DNA of 37,972 bases from an uncultured Eubacteriales bacterium (GTDB taxonomy: Bacteria > Bacillota > Clostridia > Christensenellales > CALVMC01), in contig CASFOZ010000009.1 in NCBI GenBank assembly GCA_949296455.1, positions 1 through 37,972 on the forward strand. Direction: 5' to 3'. The translations under genes were made by a program, and so were the position numbers. The notes below the pieces were generated by a model. It saw nothing but the letters and a program-made list of their open reading frames with translations, did not search any database and was not told the DNA's origin. Below, piece after piece: positions 6,361-14,882 of this stretch; within the stretch, counting starts at the first letter, position 1, and every line of letters begins with the position of its first letter.

Positions 6361-6545
6361 AAACAAAACAACAAAAACGAAACTCAAAAGCGCACGGGAA
6401 CGGGCGATCGCCGCTGAACCGCTTGGCGATCCGTTATTATATTCCTTCTGCTTTTAAGCCTAATACATCTTTATATGTCGTCGATATTTATATATCATTA
6501 ACGGCTTATCGAAATTTAAATTTTAAAACGGAAAAATTTAAAAAG

Positions 6546-6593
6546 AAAAAACCTAAAACTGTTTTCACAAAAAGGAGTTCGTTTTAGGTTTTT
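6546..6593 (-). terminator. Terminator of tRNA-Ala
   Basis: Arms 6546-6559 and 6581-6593 (CCTAAAAC/GTTTTAGG plus A/T tracts) directly follow the tRNA CCA end on the minus strand. Confidence 0.75.
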
Positions 6594-6602
6594 CTTGGTG
6601 GA
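6586..6602. repeat. 17-bp direct repeat, right copy (tRNA-Ala 3' end)
   Basis: AGGTTTTTCTTGGTGGA, identical to 4296-4312. It comprises the last bases of tRNA-Ala and one arm of its terminator. Integrases of the tyrosine type often use exactly this part of tRNA genes. Confidence 0.5.
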
Positions 6603-6671
6603 GATAAGCGGGGTCGAACCGCTGGCCTCTTGAATGCCATTCAAGCGCTCTACCGACTGAGCTATACCCCC
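6596..6671 (-). tRNA. tRNA-Ala (anticodon GGC)
   Basis: Acceptor GGGGGTA/TATCTCC, D arm GCTC/GAGC, anticodon stem CTTGA/TCAAG with loop ATGGCAT, T arm with TTCGACC, and encoded CCA. The promoter is at 6707-6735. Confidence 0.95.
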
Positions 6672-6706
6672 GTAATTTGCGCCGCTAAGGCGCAATCTTT
6701 TTTGTA

Positions 6707-6735
6707 ATTATATAGTATTTTCCGCTTTATTGCAA
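6707..6735 (-). promoter_or_regulatory. Promoter of tRNA-Ala with a hairpin in the leader
   Basis: TTGCAA (6730-6735), a 17-nt spacer and TATAAT (6707-6712) on the minus strand, placed against the 3' end of the alcohol dehydrogenase gene. Between it and the tRNA a 7-bp hairpin TTGCGCC/GGCGCAA (6677-6695) would form in the precursor leader. Confidence 0.65.
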
Positions 6736-6738
6736 TTA

Positions 6739-7908
6739 TCAAAGACAATTTTTAAGTATCTTTTCTATATCTTCTGCGTAGAGTTTCTTAAATCCGTTTA
6801 TATGTTTTCCGCCGCAGGCTTTTTTTGCCATAATTTTTATGGTGTTTTCGTCTATATTCAAAGATTTAAAATCGGCTTCCAATTCTATCGTTTCAAACAA
6901 AAACTTTTCAAGCCTTCTTATGCTTTCTTCTGCTATCTCTTTTTTGGGAAGAGACTTGTCTATATCGAATACGTTTATTCCGAACTGACAGAATTTATCT
7001 TCGGTATTTTTATCGAGACAATATCTCATCCACCGTGGCGTTATTACCGCAAGTCCCAATCCGTGCGTTATATCGTAAATTGCAGATACTTCGTGCTCTA
7101 TCGGGTGACATGACCATTCTATATTTCTTCCGCCGTTAATAAAACCGTTGATTGCCCATGACGACGCCCACATAAGATTTGCCCTTGCCTCATAATTTTT
7201 AGGGTCTTTAAGCGCTATCGGGGTAAACTTTATAACAGTTTTCATTAAACCTTCCATAAAGCAATCTAACATATAGAAACCTTTGCTCATATCGAAATAC
7301 ACTTCGAAAAGGTGCGACAATATATCCGCAGCCCCGCAGGCAGTTTGATATTTGCTTACCGTAAAGGTGTTTTCAGGGTCGAGAAATGAAACGGAAGGAA
7401 GCATCGGTCTTTCCATTCTGCCTAGTTTATCCTTTGTTTCGGGATTGCTTATAACACCGCCGCAATCCATTTCGGAACCGGTTGCAGAAAGCGTAAGTAC
7501 GGTTACGATAGGAAGGCATTTTTTAATTTCCGCCTTTCTTGTAGATAAATCCCAAGCGTCGCCCTCGTAATATGCGGCTGCGCCCATAAATTTTGCTGCG
7601 TCTATAACCGAGCCGCCGCCTACGGCAAGTATTACATTGATATTTTTTTCTTTACATATTCTGCCGCCTTCTCTTACAGAATCGACTCTTGGATTAGGCG
7701 CAATACCGGAAAGTTCCGTAACCGAAAGTTTTTCTTTTTTCAGTTCTTTGATAACCTTATCGTAGAGACCGGTTTTTTTAATTGAACCGCCGCCGTAAAC
7801 CAAAAGCACATTTTTACCGAAAGAAGCAAGTTCTTTTCCTAAATTGTTTTCAATCTGATTTTTTCCGAAATAAACTTTAGTCGGAATGTCGTAAACAAAA
7901 TTATTCAT
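6739..7908 (-). CDS. Iron-containing alcohol dehydrogenase, YqhD/BdhA type
   Basis: This 389-aa enzyme of the group III metal-dependent alcohol dehydrogenases should reduce aldehydes (butyraldehyde and other short or reactive aldehydes) with NAD(P)H in the cytosol. The dinucleotide motif GGGS is at 97-100 followed by VIDAAK. The metal ligands are visible as D195 and H199 (ADILSH), H268 (CHPIEHE) and H282 (THGLGL), matching the YqhD pattern closely. Length is typical for the family. The start follows AAGGGG by 6 nt. It is a single-gene unit with an extended -10 at 7954-7962. Methylglyoxal synthase is encoded elsewhere in the window, so scavenging of methylglyoxal-type aldehydes is a possible role; fermentation is the other. 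Confidence 0.92.
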   Translation of the reverse strand: MNNFVYDIPTKVYFGKNQIENNLGKELASFGKNVLLVYGGGSIKKTGLYDKVIKELKKEKLSVTELSGIAPNPRVDSVREGGRICKEKNINVILAVGGGSVIDAAKFMGAAAYYEGDAWDLSTRKAEIKKCLPIVTVLTLSATGSEMDCGGVISNPETKDKLGRMERPMLPSVSFLDPENTFTVSKYQTACGAADILSHLFEVYFDMSKGFYMLDCFMEGLMKTVIKFTPIALKDPKNYEARANLMWASSWAINGFINGGRNIEWSCHPIEHEVSAIYDITHGLGLAVITPRWMRYCLDKNTEDKFCQFGINVFDIDKSLPKKEIAEESIRRLEKFLFETIELEADFKSLNIDENTIKIMAKKACGGKHINGFKKLYAEDIEKILKNCL

Positions 7909-7953
7909 AATGAACCCCTTTTGATTTTTTTTCGTATTAAACCGATTTATTTT

Positions 7954-7962
7954 ATTATATCA
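7954..7962 (-). promoter_or_regulatory. Extended -10 promoter of the alcohol dehydrogenase
   Basis: TGA plus TATAAT on the minus strand, 46 nt before the start codon at 7908. No convincing -35 box is present 17 nt upstream. Confidence 0.5.
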
Positions 7963-8157
7963 TAAATACTTTTCTTTGGCATTTTATTTAACCTTATTGT
8001 AATATGTAATATAAAATTTCGGCAAGTTAATTAACTGAAATTTTAAGCAAACAAATTTATCGAATAAAAAACTTTAATAATAAACTTTTTTATACGATTA
8101 AAACAAAGATTATTTACAGAAATACTGATTATACTGAAAATTTTTAATTTTGCCGAA

Positions 8158-8523
8158 TTATTTTGACGCAAAGTTTTTAATAATTTCAAAAAGCTCGTCT
8201 GAGATTACATGTTCTATTCTACATGCGTTTTCTTCCGCAGTTTTATTGTCTGCGCCGATTTTCTGTAAAGCCTTGGTTAAAATAAGGTGCCTTTCGTAAA
8301 TTTTCTTTGCTTTATTTTCCCCTTCTTTTGTAAAAGCAATATTACCGCTTGTTTTATCGAGCGTTATGTAACCTTTTTTAACAAGTAAATTCATTCCCCT
8401 TGAAACGCTTGACTTTGCATAATCGAGTTCTTCCACTATATCGACGGAGCGCAGCGAAGATTTTTTTTTCTTTAACAAATAAATGGTTTCAAGATACATT
8501 TCTTCCGATTCGTGAATTTTCAT
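8158..8523 (-). CDS. DtxR-family metal-dependent repressor, iron-type ligands
   Basis: At 121 aa this has the winged helix (residues 4-65) and the dimerisation/metal domain but no C-terminal SH3-like domain. Metal ligands of DtxR/IdeR are recognisable: M9 in EMYLETIY (the position that is Asp in MntR), H79 in ERHLIL, and C101, E104 and H105 in ACRIEHVIS. The Met/Cys pair is the iron-type set rather than the manganese-type set of MntR. It would repress iron-uptake or redox genes when Fe(II) is bound. No transporter gene lies beside it, so its targets are elsewhere. The ATG has no Shine-Dalgarno and lies 9 nt after a good -10 box, so the mRNA leader would be about 2-3 nt. Confidence 0.85.
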   Translation of the reverse strand: MKIHESEEMYLETIYLLKKKKSSLRSVDIVEELDYAKSSVSRGMNLLVKKGYITLDKTSGNIAFTKEGENKAKKIYERHLILTKALQKIGADNKTAEENACRIEHVISDELFEIIKNFASK

Positions 8524-8532
8524 ATTGACTTT

Positions 8533-8561
8533 ATTTTAACTTTTTTATGATTCTTTGTAAA
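8533..8561 (-). promoter_or_regulatory. Promoter 9 nt from the ATG of the DtxR-type gene
   Basis: TTTACA (8556-8561), a 17-nt spacer and TAAAAT (8533-8538), each one mismatch from consensus. With a start 7 nt downstream, the transcript would have about 2-3 nt before the ATG at 8523. Confidence 0.6.
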
Positions 8562-8777
8562 GTTTAAAAATAAAATTTTCTGAAAGTCGAAATAATTTAA
8601 AATCAATTTTTTAAAACTTACTAATTAATTTGGCGGAATTTTTTTGTTTATATGCGAAAATTTTATTTTCGATTTTATTCTGTAATTCTGTCCGTTTGTA
8701 AATAATCTATCCGTTTGTAAAATAATATGATTTTACCAAATACAACTTAACCGATATCAACCTGAAAGGGAAAATAA

Positions 8778-8799
8778 AAGCCGTACTTTTGTACGGCTT
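8778..8799 (-). terminator. Terminator of the ABC transporter gene
   Basis: A 9-bp stem AAGCCGTAC/GTACGGCTT with a 4-nt loop, followed on the minus strand by TTTTATTTT. It lies 6 nt after the ABC gene stop codon. Confidence 0.85.
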
Positions 8800-8804
8800 C
8801 GATT

Positions 8805-11672
8805 TTATAGAGATTTGATAGTATCGACAGGTTTCTTTTTCGAAAACATAAACACCGGAAGGAAAGTCGATACAAACGAAGTCAATATAGCTATTCCTAA
8901 AATCATTACTACCGGAATGAACCCGAAACTGAAAAGCTGAACGGGAACCATGTATTCGCTTGCAATGGCGTTATTGATTAAAAGGCAAGCGACAAATGTA
9001 AATATAATCGATAAAACGGAACAGATTATAACAATTATAAAAGACTCCGAAAAGAAAATCTTAAAGACATCCGAGCCCCTTGCTCCGACTGCTCTTAATA
9101 TACCGATTTCCCGTTTTTTATTGGAAATGGAAACAGAAATGAAGTTAAAAAGCAATAGCATTGAAAATACTGCAAGTACAACACCCACCCATAAAAACAC
9201 ATCGGATAAGATGCTTATCATACCGGTCATCATAGTAACAGAGGAAAGTACTGAGTTTTTAACTTGCAACTTTGTTGCTTCGTCACTTGAAGTCTTTTGG
9301 GAATTTAATATTTGCTTAATAAGACTTGCATCGGCGTTAGTAGGAATAATTACATTATAATAGTCGCTTGCAGAATAAACATAATCGGTAATGTATTCGT
9401 TGTAACCTGAAGTATTTTTTGAAAATTCAAGAACTCTTTTATAACTTGCCTCATCTACAATAATTTTTGATTTGTCGGAATCGGTAATGAAATTTATTCC
9501 TGCGATATTCAAACCGCTTACCATTATGCCGTTGCTGTTTTCTAAGGACAGAGTGAAATCGCAAATACCGTTCTGGTTAATAAAATAGAGTAAATCCTTA
9601 AAATATTGAATAGCGGTATTTTCATCATCTGTTTCGCCATATAAATATCTGTTCAGAAACTGTACTTTATAATCGAGACTTAAATTGTTTTCGTCTAAAT
9701 CTTCGTAAAATAATTTACTTAAATTTCCATTTTCATTTATTTTGGGCATACATATATAATCGAAAATATTTGAATACCAATCCGAAATATTCAAAATAAC
9801 ATAATTTGAAGTAAGCGAAATATTTTCACTGCCGTCCGTTCCTATAATTTTATCGCTGTCTGAAACAGAGGTGGAAATTTTATTTATATACATAAAATTT
9901 TCATCGGAATATGAAGTTTTAATAAATAAATCATAAATTTCGACAGACGAAGTTATTAAATTCATATGTAAAGGAATTATTGCTTTAAGCTTTTGGTAAC
10001 CGTTATCTGTAATTACTCCTGCTGTAAGAATATCGTCGGTAAATAAATTTTCACCGTATGCAACATTGAGATTTTCCGAAACATTCTGAACTTCATAGGT
10101 GCGGAAAACGCCGCAGACCTGAAAACTTTCCGTGCCGTCAAATTTGATTTTTATATCGCTGTAACTGCCGACCGTTTTTTGAATGTTGGTTTCCGGGTCA
10201 CGGTAAACGCCCTTTTTAATGACATCAAAAGTATAGTCCGATATTGCGATTTCATTTTCGTTTTCGGGCGCTCTTCCTTCGATATATTCAAGATTTGAAT
10301 CGGAATACAAAAAAGTTGAGATTTTTGTATAGTCGGTATATTCCTTAGACTCTATATTTTTAATTTCGCCGCTGCTTAGCGGATAGGAAATTAAAATATC
10401 GTTACCGAATTTTTCTTTTAACGATTGTATATCGTTTTGCGAAAAGAGTGTTTCGGCATAATTTTCGTTTTCGTATTTATAATCGCTGCTGTAATAAATT
10501 TCTTTGTAGTAATAGGAATTGCCGACTTTAAGATATTTGACATCGGAAGCAACTAAACTTTCCGCCGAAATATTTACTTCGTCAAAAAACATTACTGTGG
10601 AAAAAAGTCCGAACATTACAAAAGAAATTATAGTTAAAATTATAGTAAAAATAAGCCTTACAGGTTTTATTTTCAGACTGCTCGCCCCTATTTTTACGGC
10701 GTGTCTTAAAGGAAGACGGGAACGAATGAATTTACTTTCTTCTTCCGAATAGGTTTTTGTTTCGGGCTGTGATTTCGTTTCCTGAAAAACTTCCCGTGAA
10801 TTATCGTCGCATATTTTTGAAAAGACTTTATAATTTACTATTCCTTTTTCGTTTTTACTTAAAAGAATATCCCCTTTTGATTCTGAAATGAAGGCGTTTA
10901 TTTTTTCGAAATCTGTTTTATTGAGTTTACTTCCTTCCTTAACTATTATCGTATCGTTTCCGATAATAGAAAAATTGTCGTTTTGATTTTCCGATTCTAT
11001 TTTTGTTTTGGTAACATCGGAAATTATTTTTCCGTCTTTGAGCTCTATTATTCTGTCGCCGTAAGTTTCGGCAAAATCACGGTCGTGCGAAATTACGATT
11101 ACGAGTTTTCTTTCACTGAGTTTTTTAAGTGTTTCGAAAACCTGTTTTCCCGTATTTGAATCGAGAGCGCCCGTAGGCTCGTCCGCCATAATTATTTCAG
11201 GATTTTTAACAAGTGCCCTTGCGATTGCGACACGCTGTTTTTGTCCGCCCGAAAGGGTGTTAGGTTTGCGTTTTGCAAAATTAGTAAGTTCCACCTCTTC
11301 GAGAATTTTTTCTATTTCTGCCTTATCCTTGGGCTTTCCTTGAAGTTCGAGAGCAAGGGCTATATTGTCTTCTACGGAAAATTCGTTCAGTATATTGTAT
11401 TCCTGAAAGATAAAACCTACGCAAGTATTGCGGTAACTGTCAAAATCAGTCTGCGAAAAATCCTTGCTGCTTCTTCCCTTAATGATAATTTCACCGCTGT
11501 CGGGGTTATCGAGTCCGCCGCAAATATTAAGTAATGTAGACTTTCCGCTGCCGGATTTACCGAGAACGAAAATCATACCCCTATCGCCGAACTCAACGCT
11601 TAAATCGTCCAAAGCCTTGGTTTCGCCTGCTTTCGACCTGTAAATTTTTGTTATGTTTTTTAGTTGAAGCAT
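8805..11672 (-). CDS. MacB/FtsX-type ABC transporter, fused ATPase and permease
   Basis: A 955-aa fusion. Residues 1-220 are an ABC ATPase of the LolD/MacB class: Walker [10 protein letters not shown] (near 37-45), signature LSGGQKQ, Walker [13 protein letters not shown] and the switch His in VISHD. A linker follows to about 335, then one membrane helix, a large extracytoplasmic region of about 470 residues, and three more helices with the FtsX core ([18 protein letters not shown]). This type does not carry solutes across but moves peptides or lipids, or signals, from the outer membrane face; bacitracin-type resistance pumps are relatives. CAGGAG precedes the ATG. No two-component system is adjacent, so its inducer is unknown. 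Confidence 0.88.
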   Translation of the reverse strand: MLQLKNITKIYRSKAGETKALDDLSVEFGDRGMIFVLGKSGSGKSTLLNICGGLDNPDSGEIIIKGRSSKDFSQTDFDSYRNTCVGFIFQEYNILNEFSVEDNIALALELQGKPKDKAEIEKILEEVELTNFAKRKPNTLSGGQKQRVAIARALVKNPEIIMADEPTGALDSNTGKQVFETLKKLSERKLVIVISHDRDFAETYGDRIIELKDGKIISDVTKTKIESENQNDNFSIIGNDTIIVKEGSKLNKTDFEKINAFISESKGDILLSKNEKGIVNYKVFSKICDDNSREVFQETKSQPETKTYSEEESKFIRSRLPLRHAVKIGASSLKIKPVRLIFTIILTIISFVMFGLFSTVMFFDEVNISAESLVASDVKYLKVGNSYYYKEIYYSSDYKYENENYAETLFSQNDIQSLKEKFGNDILISYPLSSGEIKNIESKEYTDYTKISTFLYSDSNLEYIEGRAPENENEIAISDYTFDVIKKGVYRDPETNIQKTVGSYSDIKIKFDGTESFQVCGVFRTYEVQNVSENLNVAYGENLFTDDILTAGVITDNGYQKLKAIIPLHMNLITSSVEIYDLFIKTSYSDENFMYINKISTSVSDSDKIIGTDGSENISLTSNYVILNISDWYSNIFDYICMPKINENGNLSKLFYEDLDENNLSLDYKVQFLNRYLYGETDDENTAIQYFKDLLYFINQNGICDFTLSLENSNGIMVSGLNIAGINFITDSDKSKIIVDEASYKRVLEFSKNTSGYNEYITDYVYSASDYYNVIIPTNADASLIKQILNSQKTSSDEATKLQVKNSVLSSVTMMTGMISILSDVFLWVGVVLAVFSMLLLFNFISVSISNKKREIGILRAVGARGSDVFKIFFSESFIIVIICSVLSIIFTFVACLLINNAIASEYMVPVQLFSFGFIPVVMILGIAILTSFVSTFLPVFMFSKKKPVDTIKSL

Positions 11673-11940
11673 TTTATAAACTCCTGAAAATCATAAATAT
11701 TATAAATATATATTATCAAAAATTTTTTTCGTTTTCAATTAAAAACAACAAGATTACTAATAAAGTTCCGCCATTAATTAATTAATTAATTATTAAATTG
11801 TAAATGAAATTTGCTTTTTGTCGGTAGTAAAATTTTAGTTTCTTCTGAATTTTTTTATTTTATTTCAATTTTCTGTTTTATAAAAAGAGCAAGTGAAAAA
11901 ACAAGTATTCCCATCGCCGCTAAAAAATTAGGATAAAATA

Positions 11941-11965
11941 AAAAACCGAACTGTGCCGTTCGGTT
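11941..11965 (-). terminator. Terminator of the tRNA operon
   Basis: A 9-bp stem AAACCGAAC/GTTCGGTTT (11942-11950 / 11957-11965) begins right at the CCA end of tRNA-Val and is followed by TTTTTTATTTT on the minus strand. Confidence 0.8.
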
Positions 11966-12040
11966 TGGTGGGAGTTATAGGGCTCGAACCTATGACCCTC
12001 TGCTTGTAAGGCAGATGCTCTCCCAGCTGAGCTAAACTCC
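11965..12040 (-). tRNA. tRNA-Val (anticodon TAC)
   Basis: Acceptor GGGAGTT/AACTCCC, anticodon stem TCTGC/GCAGA with loop CTTACAA, T arm with TTCGAGC, and encoded CCA. Last gene of the four-tRNA transcript. Confidence 0.95.
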
Positions 12041-12047
12041 CTAATGT

Positions 12048-12123
12048 TTGGTGACTCCTAGGGGAATCGAACCCCTGTTACCGCCGTGAAAGGGCGATGT
12101 CTTAACCGCTTGACCAAGGAGCC
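12048..12123 (-). tRNA. tRNA-Glu (anticodon TTC)
   Basis: Acceptor GGCTCCT/AGGAGTC, anticodon stem with loop CTTTCAC, T arm with TTCGATT, and encoded CCA. Seven nt separate it from tRNA-Val. Confidence 0.95.
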
Positions 12124-12130
12124 ATATAAA

Positions 12131-12207
12131 TGGTAGCGGCGGTCGGACTCGAACCAACGACCTGCCGGGTATGAACCGGCCGCTATAACCAGCTAAGCTA
12201 CGCCGCC
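12131..12207 (-). tRNA. Elongator tRNA-Met (anticodon CAT)
   Basis: Acceptor GGCGGCG/CGCCGCT, anticodon stem GCCGG/CCGGC with loop TTCATAC. The paired first base and absence of the GGG/CCC anticodon-stem triplet mark it as the elongator form. A tRNA-Ile modified at C34 is less likely given the close match to elongator Met. Confidence 0.9.
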
Positions 12208-12219
12208 AAACTACTTAAA

Positions 12220-12297
<78 letters not shown>

Positions 12298-12324
12298 GCA
12301 ATGCATACACAACGATGCTTTAAT

Positions 12325-12353
12325 ATTCTATCTTTTATTAAAGGAAATGTCAA
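12325..12353 (-). promoter_or_regulatory. Promoter of the fMet-Met-Glu-Val tRNA operon
   Basis: TTGACA (12348-12353), a 17-nt spacer and TAGAAT (12325-12330) on the minus strand, 27 nt before the fMet 5' end. Confidence 0.8.
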
Positions 12354-12467
12354 TTGTTTTTTATAAGATTTACGAATAATTAATTAATATCGAAATACAA
12401 TCGTTTTATCGTTTTAGAACGCAATCTAATTTATTAATGAATAAATATATAATAATATAAAAAATTA

Positions 12468-13355
12468 TTATACGGCTTTTTCTTTTCTTTTAAGGGCTTT
12501 TTTTGCGCAAACTTTAAGATAACCTTCGAGGTTGTCTTTTTCGCTGACTTCGACAAAATCGATACCGAGCATATTCATGATATTTATAAGAAGTATTGCG
12601 CCGCCGCAAATGATATCGGCTCTGTTTTTTGTAAGACCTTTTATCTCTTCTCTTTTTTCAAGCGGCACGGAACATATTTTATTATATACTCTGAGTATGC
12701 CGAGTTTTGTAAGTTTGTAGCCGTGAACTATTGCGGGATTATAAACTTCCATTTCTTCGAGAACCGCAACTATTGTGCTGGCCGTTCCGCCTATTGCGTA
12801 AACCTTATCGGCTTTCGGAATATCGCCGTATTCCGTAATTACGCCCTGAGTGTAAGCGTCGAGCTGAACCATATCTTCGCCGCAAATATCCCTAAGTCTT
12901 ACAACGCCTATCGGAAGGCTTTTGGTGTAATAAAGTTTACTGCTGTCCCCTACCGCAATTTCCGTACTTGCCCCGCCTATGTCTATGGTGCAGCATATAC
13001 CGCAAGTATAAGCGCCGTAGAAACCCGCTTTGGCTTCGTTCTTCTGAGAGAGAACATCTATATCAATATTATATTTACTTTTAACGAATTTAACGAAATC
13101 TTCCCCGTTAGTTGCAGAGCGAACGGCTTCGGTAGCAAAAACGAATACTTCTTCGGCGCCGTCTTTTTTGGCTGTCTGATAAAATTCGTTCACCGCTTTT
13201 GCTGTATTGACCATTGCTTTTTTTTGTAAAAGCCCTGTAAACGCAAGCTGGTCTGCAATTTTTGTTGTTGCAATTTTTTTATACAAAGACTCATTGTTTT
13301 CGCTGAGCATCAGACGAACGGAATTGCTTCCTATATCGATAACACCGTATTTCAT
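12468..13355 (-). CDS. Ppx/GppA-family phosphatase
   Basis: A 295-aa actin-fold phosphatase of the exopolyphosphatase / guanosine pentaphosphatase family. The phosphate-1 loop is YGVIDIGSNSVRLML at the N-terminus, the second loop TIDIGGASTEIAV near residue 130, and YAIGGTAST the third. It is the short, two-subdomain form without the C-terminal HD extension of E. coli Ppx. Likely role: hydrolysis of polyphosphate or pppGpp in stress control. The start at 13355 follows AGAGGAAA and begins exactly at the family N-terminus; an 11-residue longer frame lacks a ribosome site. It is upstream of the tRNA operon, which has its own promoter. Confidence 0.88.
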   Translation of the reverse strand: MKYGVIDIGSNSVRLMLSENNESLYKKIATTKIADQLAFTGLLQKKAMVNTAKAVNEFYQTAKKDGAEEVFVFATEAVRSATNGEDFVKFVKSKYNIDIDVLSQKNEAKAGFYGAYTCGICCTIDIGGASTEIAVGDSSKLYYTKSLPIGVVRLRDICGEDMVQLDAYTQGVITEYGDIPKADKVYAIGGTASTIVAVLEEMEVYNPAIVHGYKLTKLGILRVYNKICSVPLEKREEIKGLTKNRADIICGGAILLINIMNMLGIDFVEVSEKDNLEGYLKVCAKKALKRKEKAV

Positions 13356-13402
13356 AATTTCCTCTGTTAAATTATAACAGAAGGGCAAACATATTTCAAC
13401 CG

Positions 13403-13443
13403 AAAAGAAAGCAATCGAAAAAAATATACGATTGCTTTTCTTT
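13403..13443 (-). terminator. Terminator between the helical-protein gene and ppx
   Basis: Arms centred on AAAGCAATCG (13408-13417) and CGATTGCTTT (13429-13438) with flanking A/T tracts. It lies 130 nt downstream of the gene at 13575-14021. Confidence 0.65.
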
Positions 13444-13574
13444 GTTTTTCGATACTTTAAATCAAATAATACTATGCCTTTAAAAATTTGAAATAATATC
13501 GGTTTTTATGGTTTTTAAAAAACCGAAACAAGCAAAGGAAAATATTATAAATTATTTAAGCGGTAACAAAAGCT

Positions 13575-14021
13575 TTACAGATAAACTTTTAACTGATTAA
13601 TATTGTCAGCCATCATATTTATCATATTCTGAGCGAGATTTTTTGTATCTTCCGAAACGGTGTTGTCAACATCGTTTATTTCCTTTTGAACATCTAAAAT
13701 TCCCATGTTCGTTCCCTGGATAAGCATATTGGAAATATTGCTCGAACTTTCGTCGGTTAAAGTTTTAAGTTTTATATTACTCCAAATCATTGCTTTCGAG
13801 ATAGAATTCATTCCTTTCGGTTCGCTGCCCATAGAATAAAGTTTACAAGCCGCCTGACTTTCGTAATCTTTGTAGTTTTGGAATTGTTCGTTCAGAATAT
13901 CTTTTAATTTATCGTCGTTTGTTTCGTTCTTTACCGCTTCTATACTTGCGGTTGCGGTTTTTGCACATTTAAAAATGCTGTTTAAAATTTGTTCTTCAAT
14001 ACTGACAAGTTCTTTTTCCAT
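13575..14021 (-). CDS. Predicted four-helix (ferritin-like) protein, unknown function
   Basis: A 148-aa protein that is almost wholly helical, with no signal peptide. The pattern of an N-terminal helix pair with Glu/Asp and Tyr (SIEEQIL..CAKTATASIEAVKN, then NEQFQNYKDYE) and two later helices resembles the ferritin-like/DUF2383 class, but I do not see a full set of metal-ligand ExxH motifs, so iron binding is doubtful. A GGAGG ribosome site lies 8 nt from the ATG. It diverges from yabP, with a 73-bp gap holding both ribosome sites. A sporulation link is possible from position only. Confidence 0.6.
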   Translation of the reverse strand: MEKELVSIEEQILNSIFKCAKTATASIEAVKNETNDDKLKDILNEQFQNYKDYESQAACKLYSMGSEPKGMNSISKAMIWSNIKLKTLTDESSSNISNMLIQGTNMGILDVQKEINDVDNTVSEDTKNLAQNMINMMADNINQLKVYL

Positions 14022-14094
14022 AAAAAATCCTCCGTTTTGTCAATATTGTTTCCTTTCGGGAATATATTATACAAAAAAAGTATAAGAGGTTGAA

Positions 14095-14361
14095 ATGGAA
14101 ACTAAAACGGAAAAGACTCATACCCTTAATATTTCGGGGAACACTATAACAATCAGCGCAGTAACGAATGTTGTTTCGTTTGACGAGAAACAAGTAATAT
14201 TAAATCTTGCACAAGGCAATATAACCCTTTGCGGAACGGATTTCGAAGTAGTTAAACTTTCCGTCGAGGAAGGGATAATTGTCCTTACGGGAACGGCGTC
14301 GCTTATTAAATATTCGTCGGCGCGCAAAAAAGAAAGTTTTATAAAAAGAATAATAAAATAA
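14095..14361 (+). CDS. Sporulation protein YabP
   Basis: At 88 aa it has the length and fold pattern of YabP: a short beta-rich protein with NTITISAVTNVVSFDEKQVIL, then LCGTDFEVVKLSVEEGIIVLTGT. Family members are made in the mother cell and needed for spore cortex or coat formation in Bacillus and Clostridium; the molecular role is not known. AGAGG precedes the ATG. The stop codon overlaps the next start (TAATG), coupling it to yabQ, as in many endospore formers. Confidence 0.88.
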   Translation: METKTEKTHTLNISGNTITISAVTNVVSFDEKQVILNLAQGNITLCGTDFEVVKLSVEEGIIVLTGTASLIKYSSARKKESFIKRIIK

Positions 14362-14720
14362 TGATTAACAATCCTTTAACGCAATTAAAAGAATTTTCTT
14401 TCTGTCTGCTTGCCGGTGCCATTGCCGCAGTAATGTTTGAAATGTTTTATATAATAAGATTTGTTTTCGGGTTTCACAGACTGATAGAATTTTTTCTCGA
14501 CATGGTGTACATAGTTTTTTCGGGATTAATATTCTTTTTTACGGTTTACCTTCTTAACGGCGGTAAAATCGAATATTATCATGCGGCGGGATTTTTATTT
14601 GCCCTGATTGCCGTAGATTTTCCGCTTCGTATAATTATGCGAAAAGCGGGCACGGCTACCCTTAAATTTTTAAAGAAGTTCAAGTTTTTCAACAAAATAA
14701 AAAAAATATTAAAGACATAA
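14361..14720 (+). CDS. Sporulation membrane protein YabQ-like
   Basis: A 119-aa membrane protein with about three hydrophobic segments (near residues 13-32, 38-62 and 70-92) and a strongly basic C-terminal tail. Its place directly after yabP, with a one-base start/stop overlap, and its size and topology fit YabQ, a mother-cell protein needed for spore cortex formation. The sequence alone is too variable to prove this, and DivIC, which often follows, is absent: a terminator lies downstream instead. Confidence 0.75.
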   Translation: MINNPLTQLKEFSFCLLAGAIAAVMFEMFYIIRFVFGFHRLIEFFLDMVYIVFSGLIFFFTVYLLNGGKIEYYHAAGFLFALIAVDFPLRIIMRKAGTATLKFLKKFKFFNKIKKILKT

Positions 14721-14772
14721 ATTTACTTAAATACAAAGCTTATCTTCCCATACAGTTTAAAATTAAATAATT

Positions 14773-14830
14773 AAAAAGCCGTATCTATCAACCTAAAAAC
14801 CTTCGTGTTTTTAATAAATACGGCTCTTTT
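14773..14830. terminator. Terminator between converging yabPQ and the phosphohexomutase gene
   Basis: Arms AGCCGTAT (14777-14784) and ATACGGCT (14818-14825) enclose a long loop containing a second hairpin. A and T tracts on both sides allow it to work in both directions. Confidence 0.65.
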
Positions 14831-14882
14831 ATATATTTTTTATAAGTTAAATAAACTTTTTAACTTTGAATCTGCTATAATA

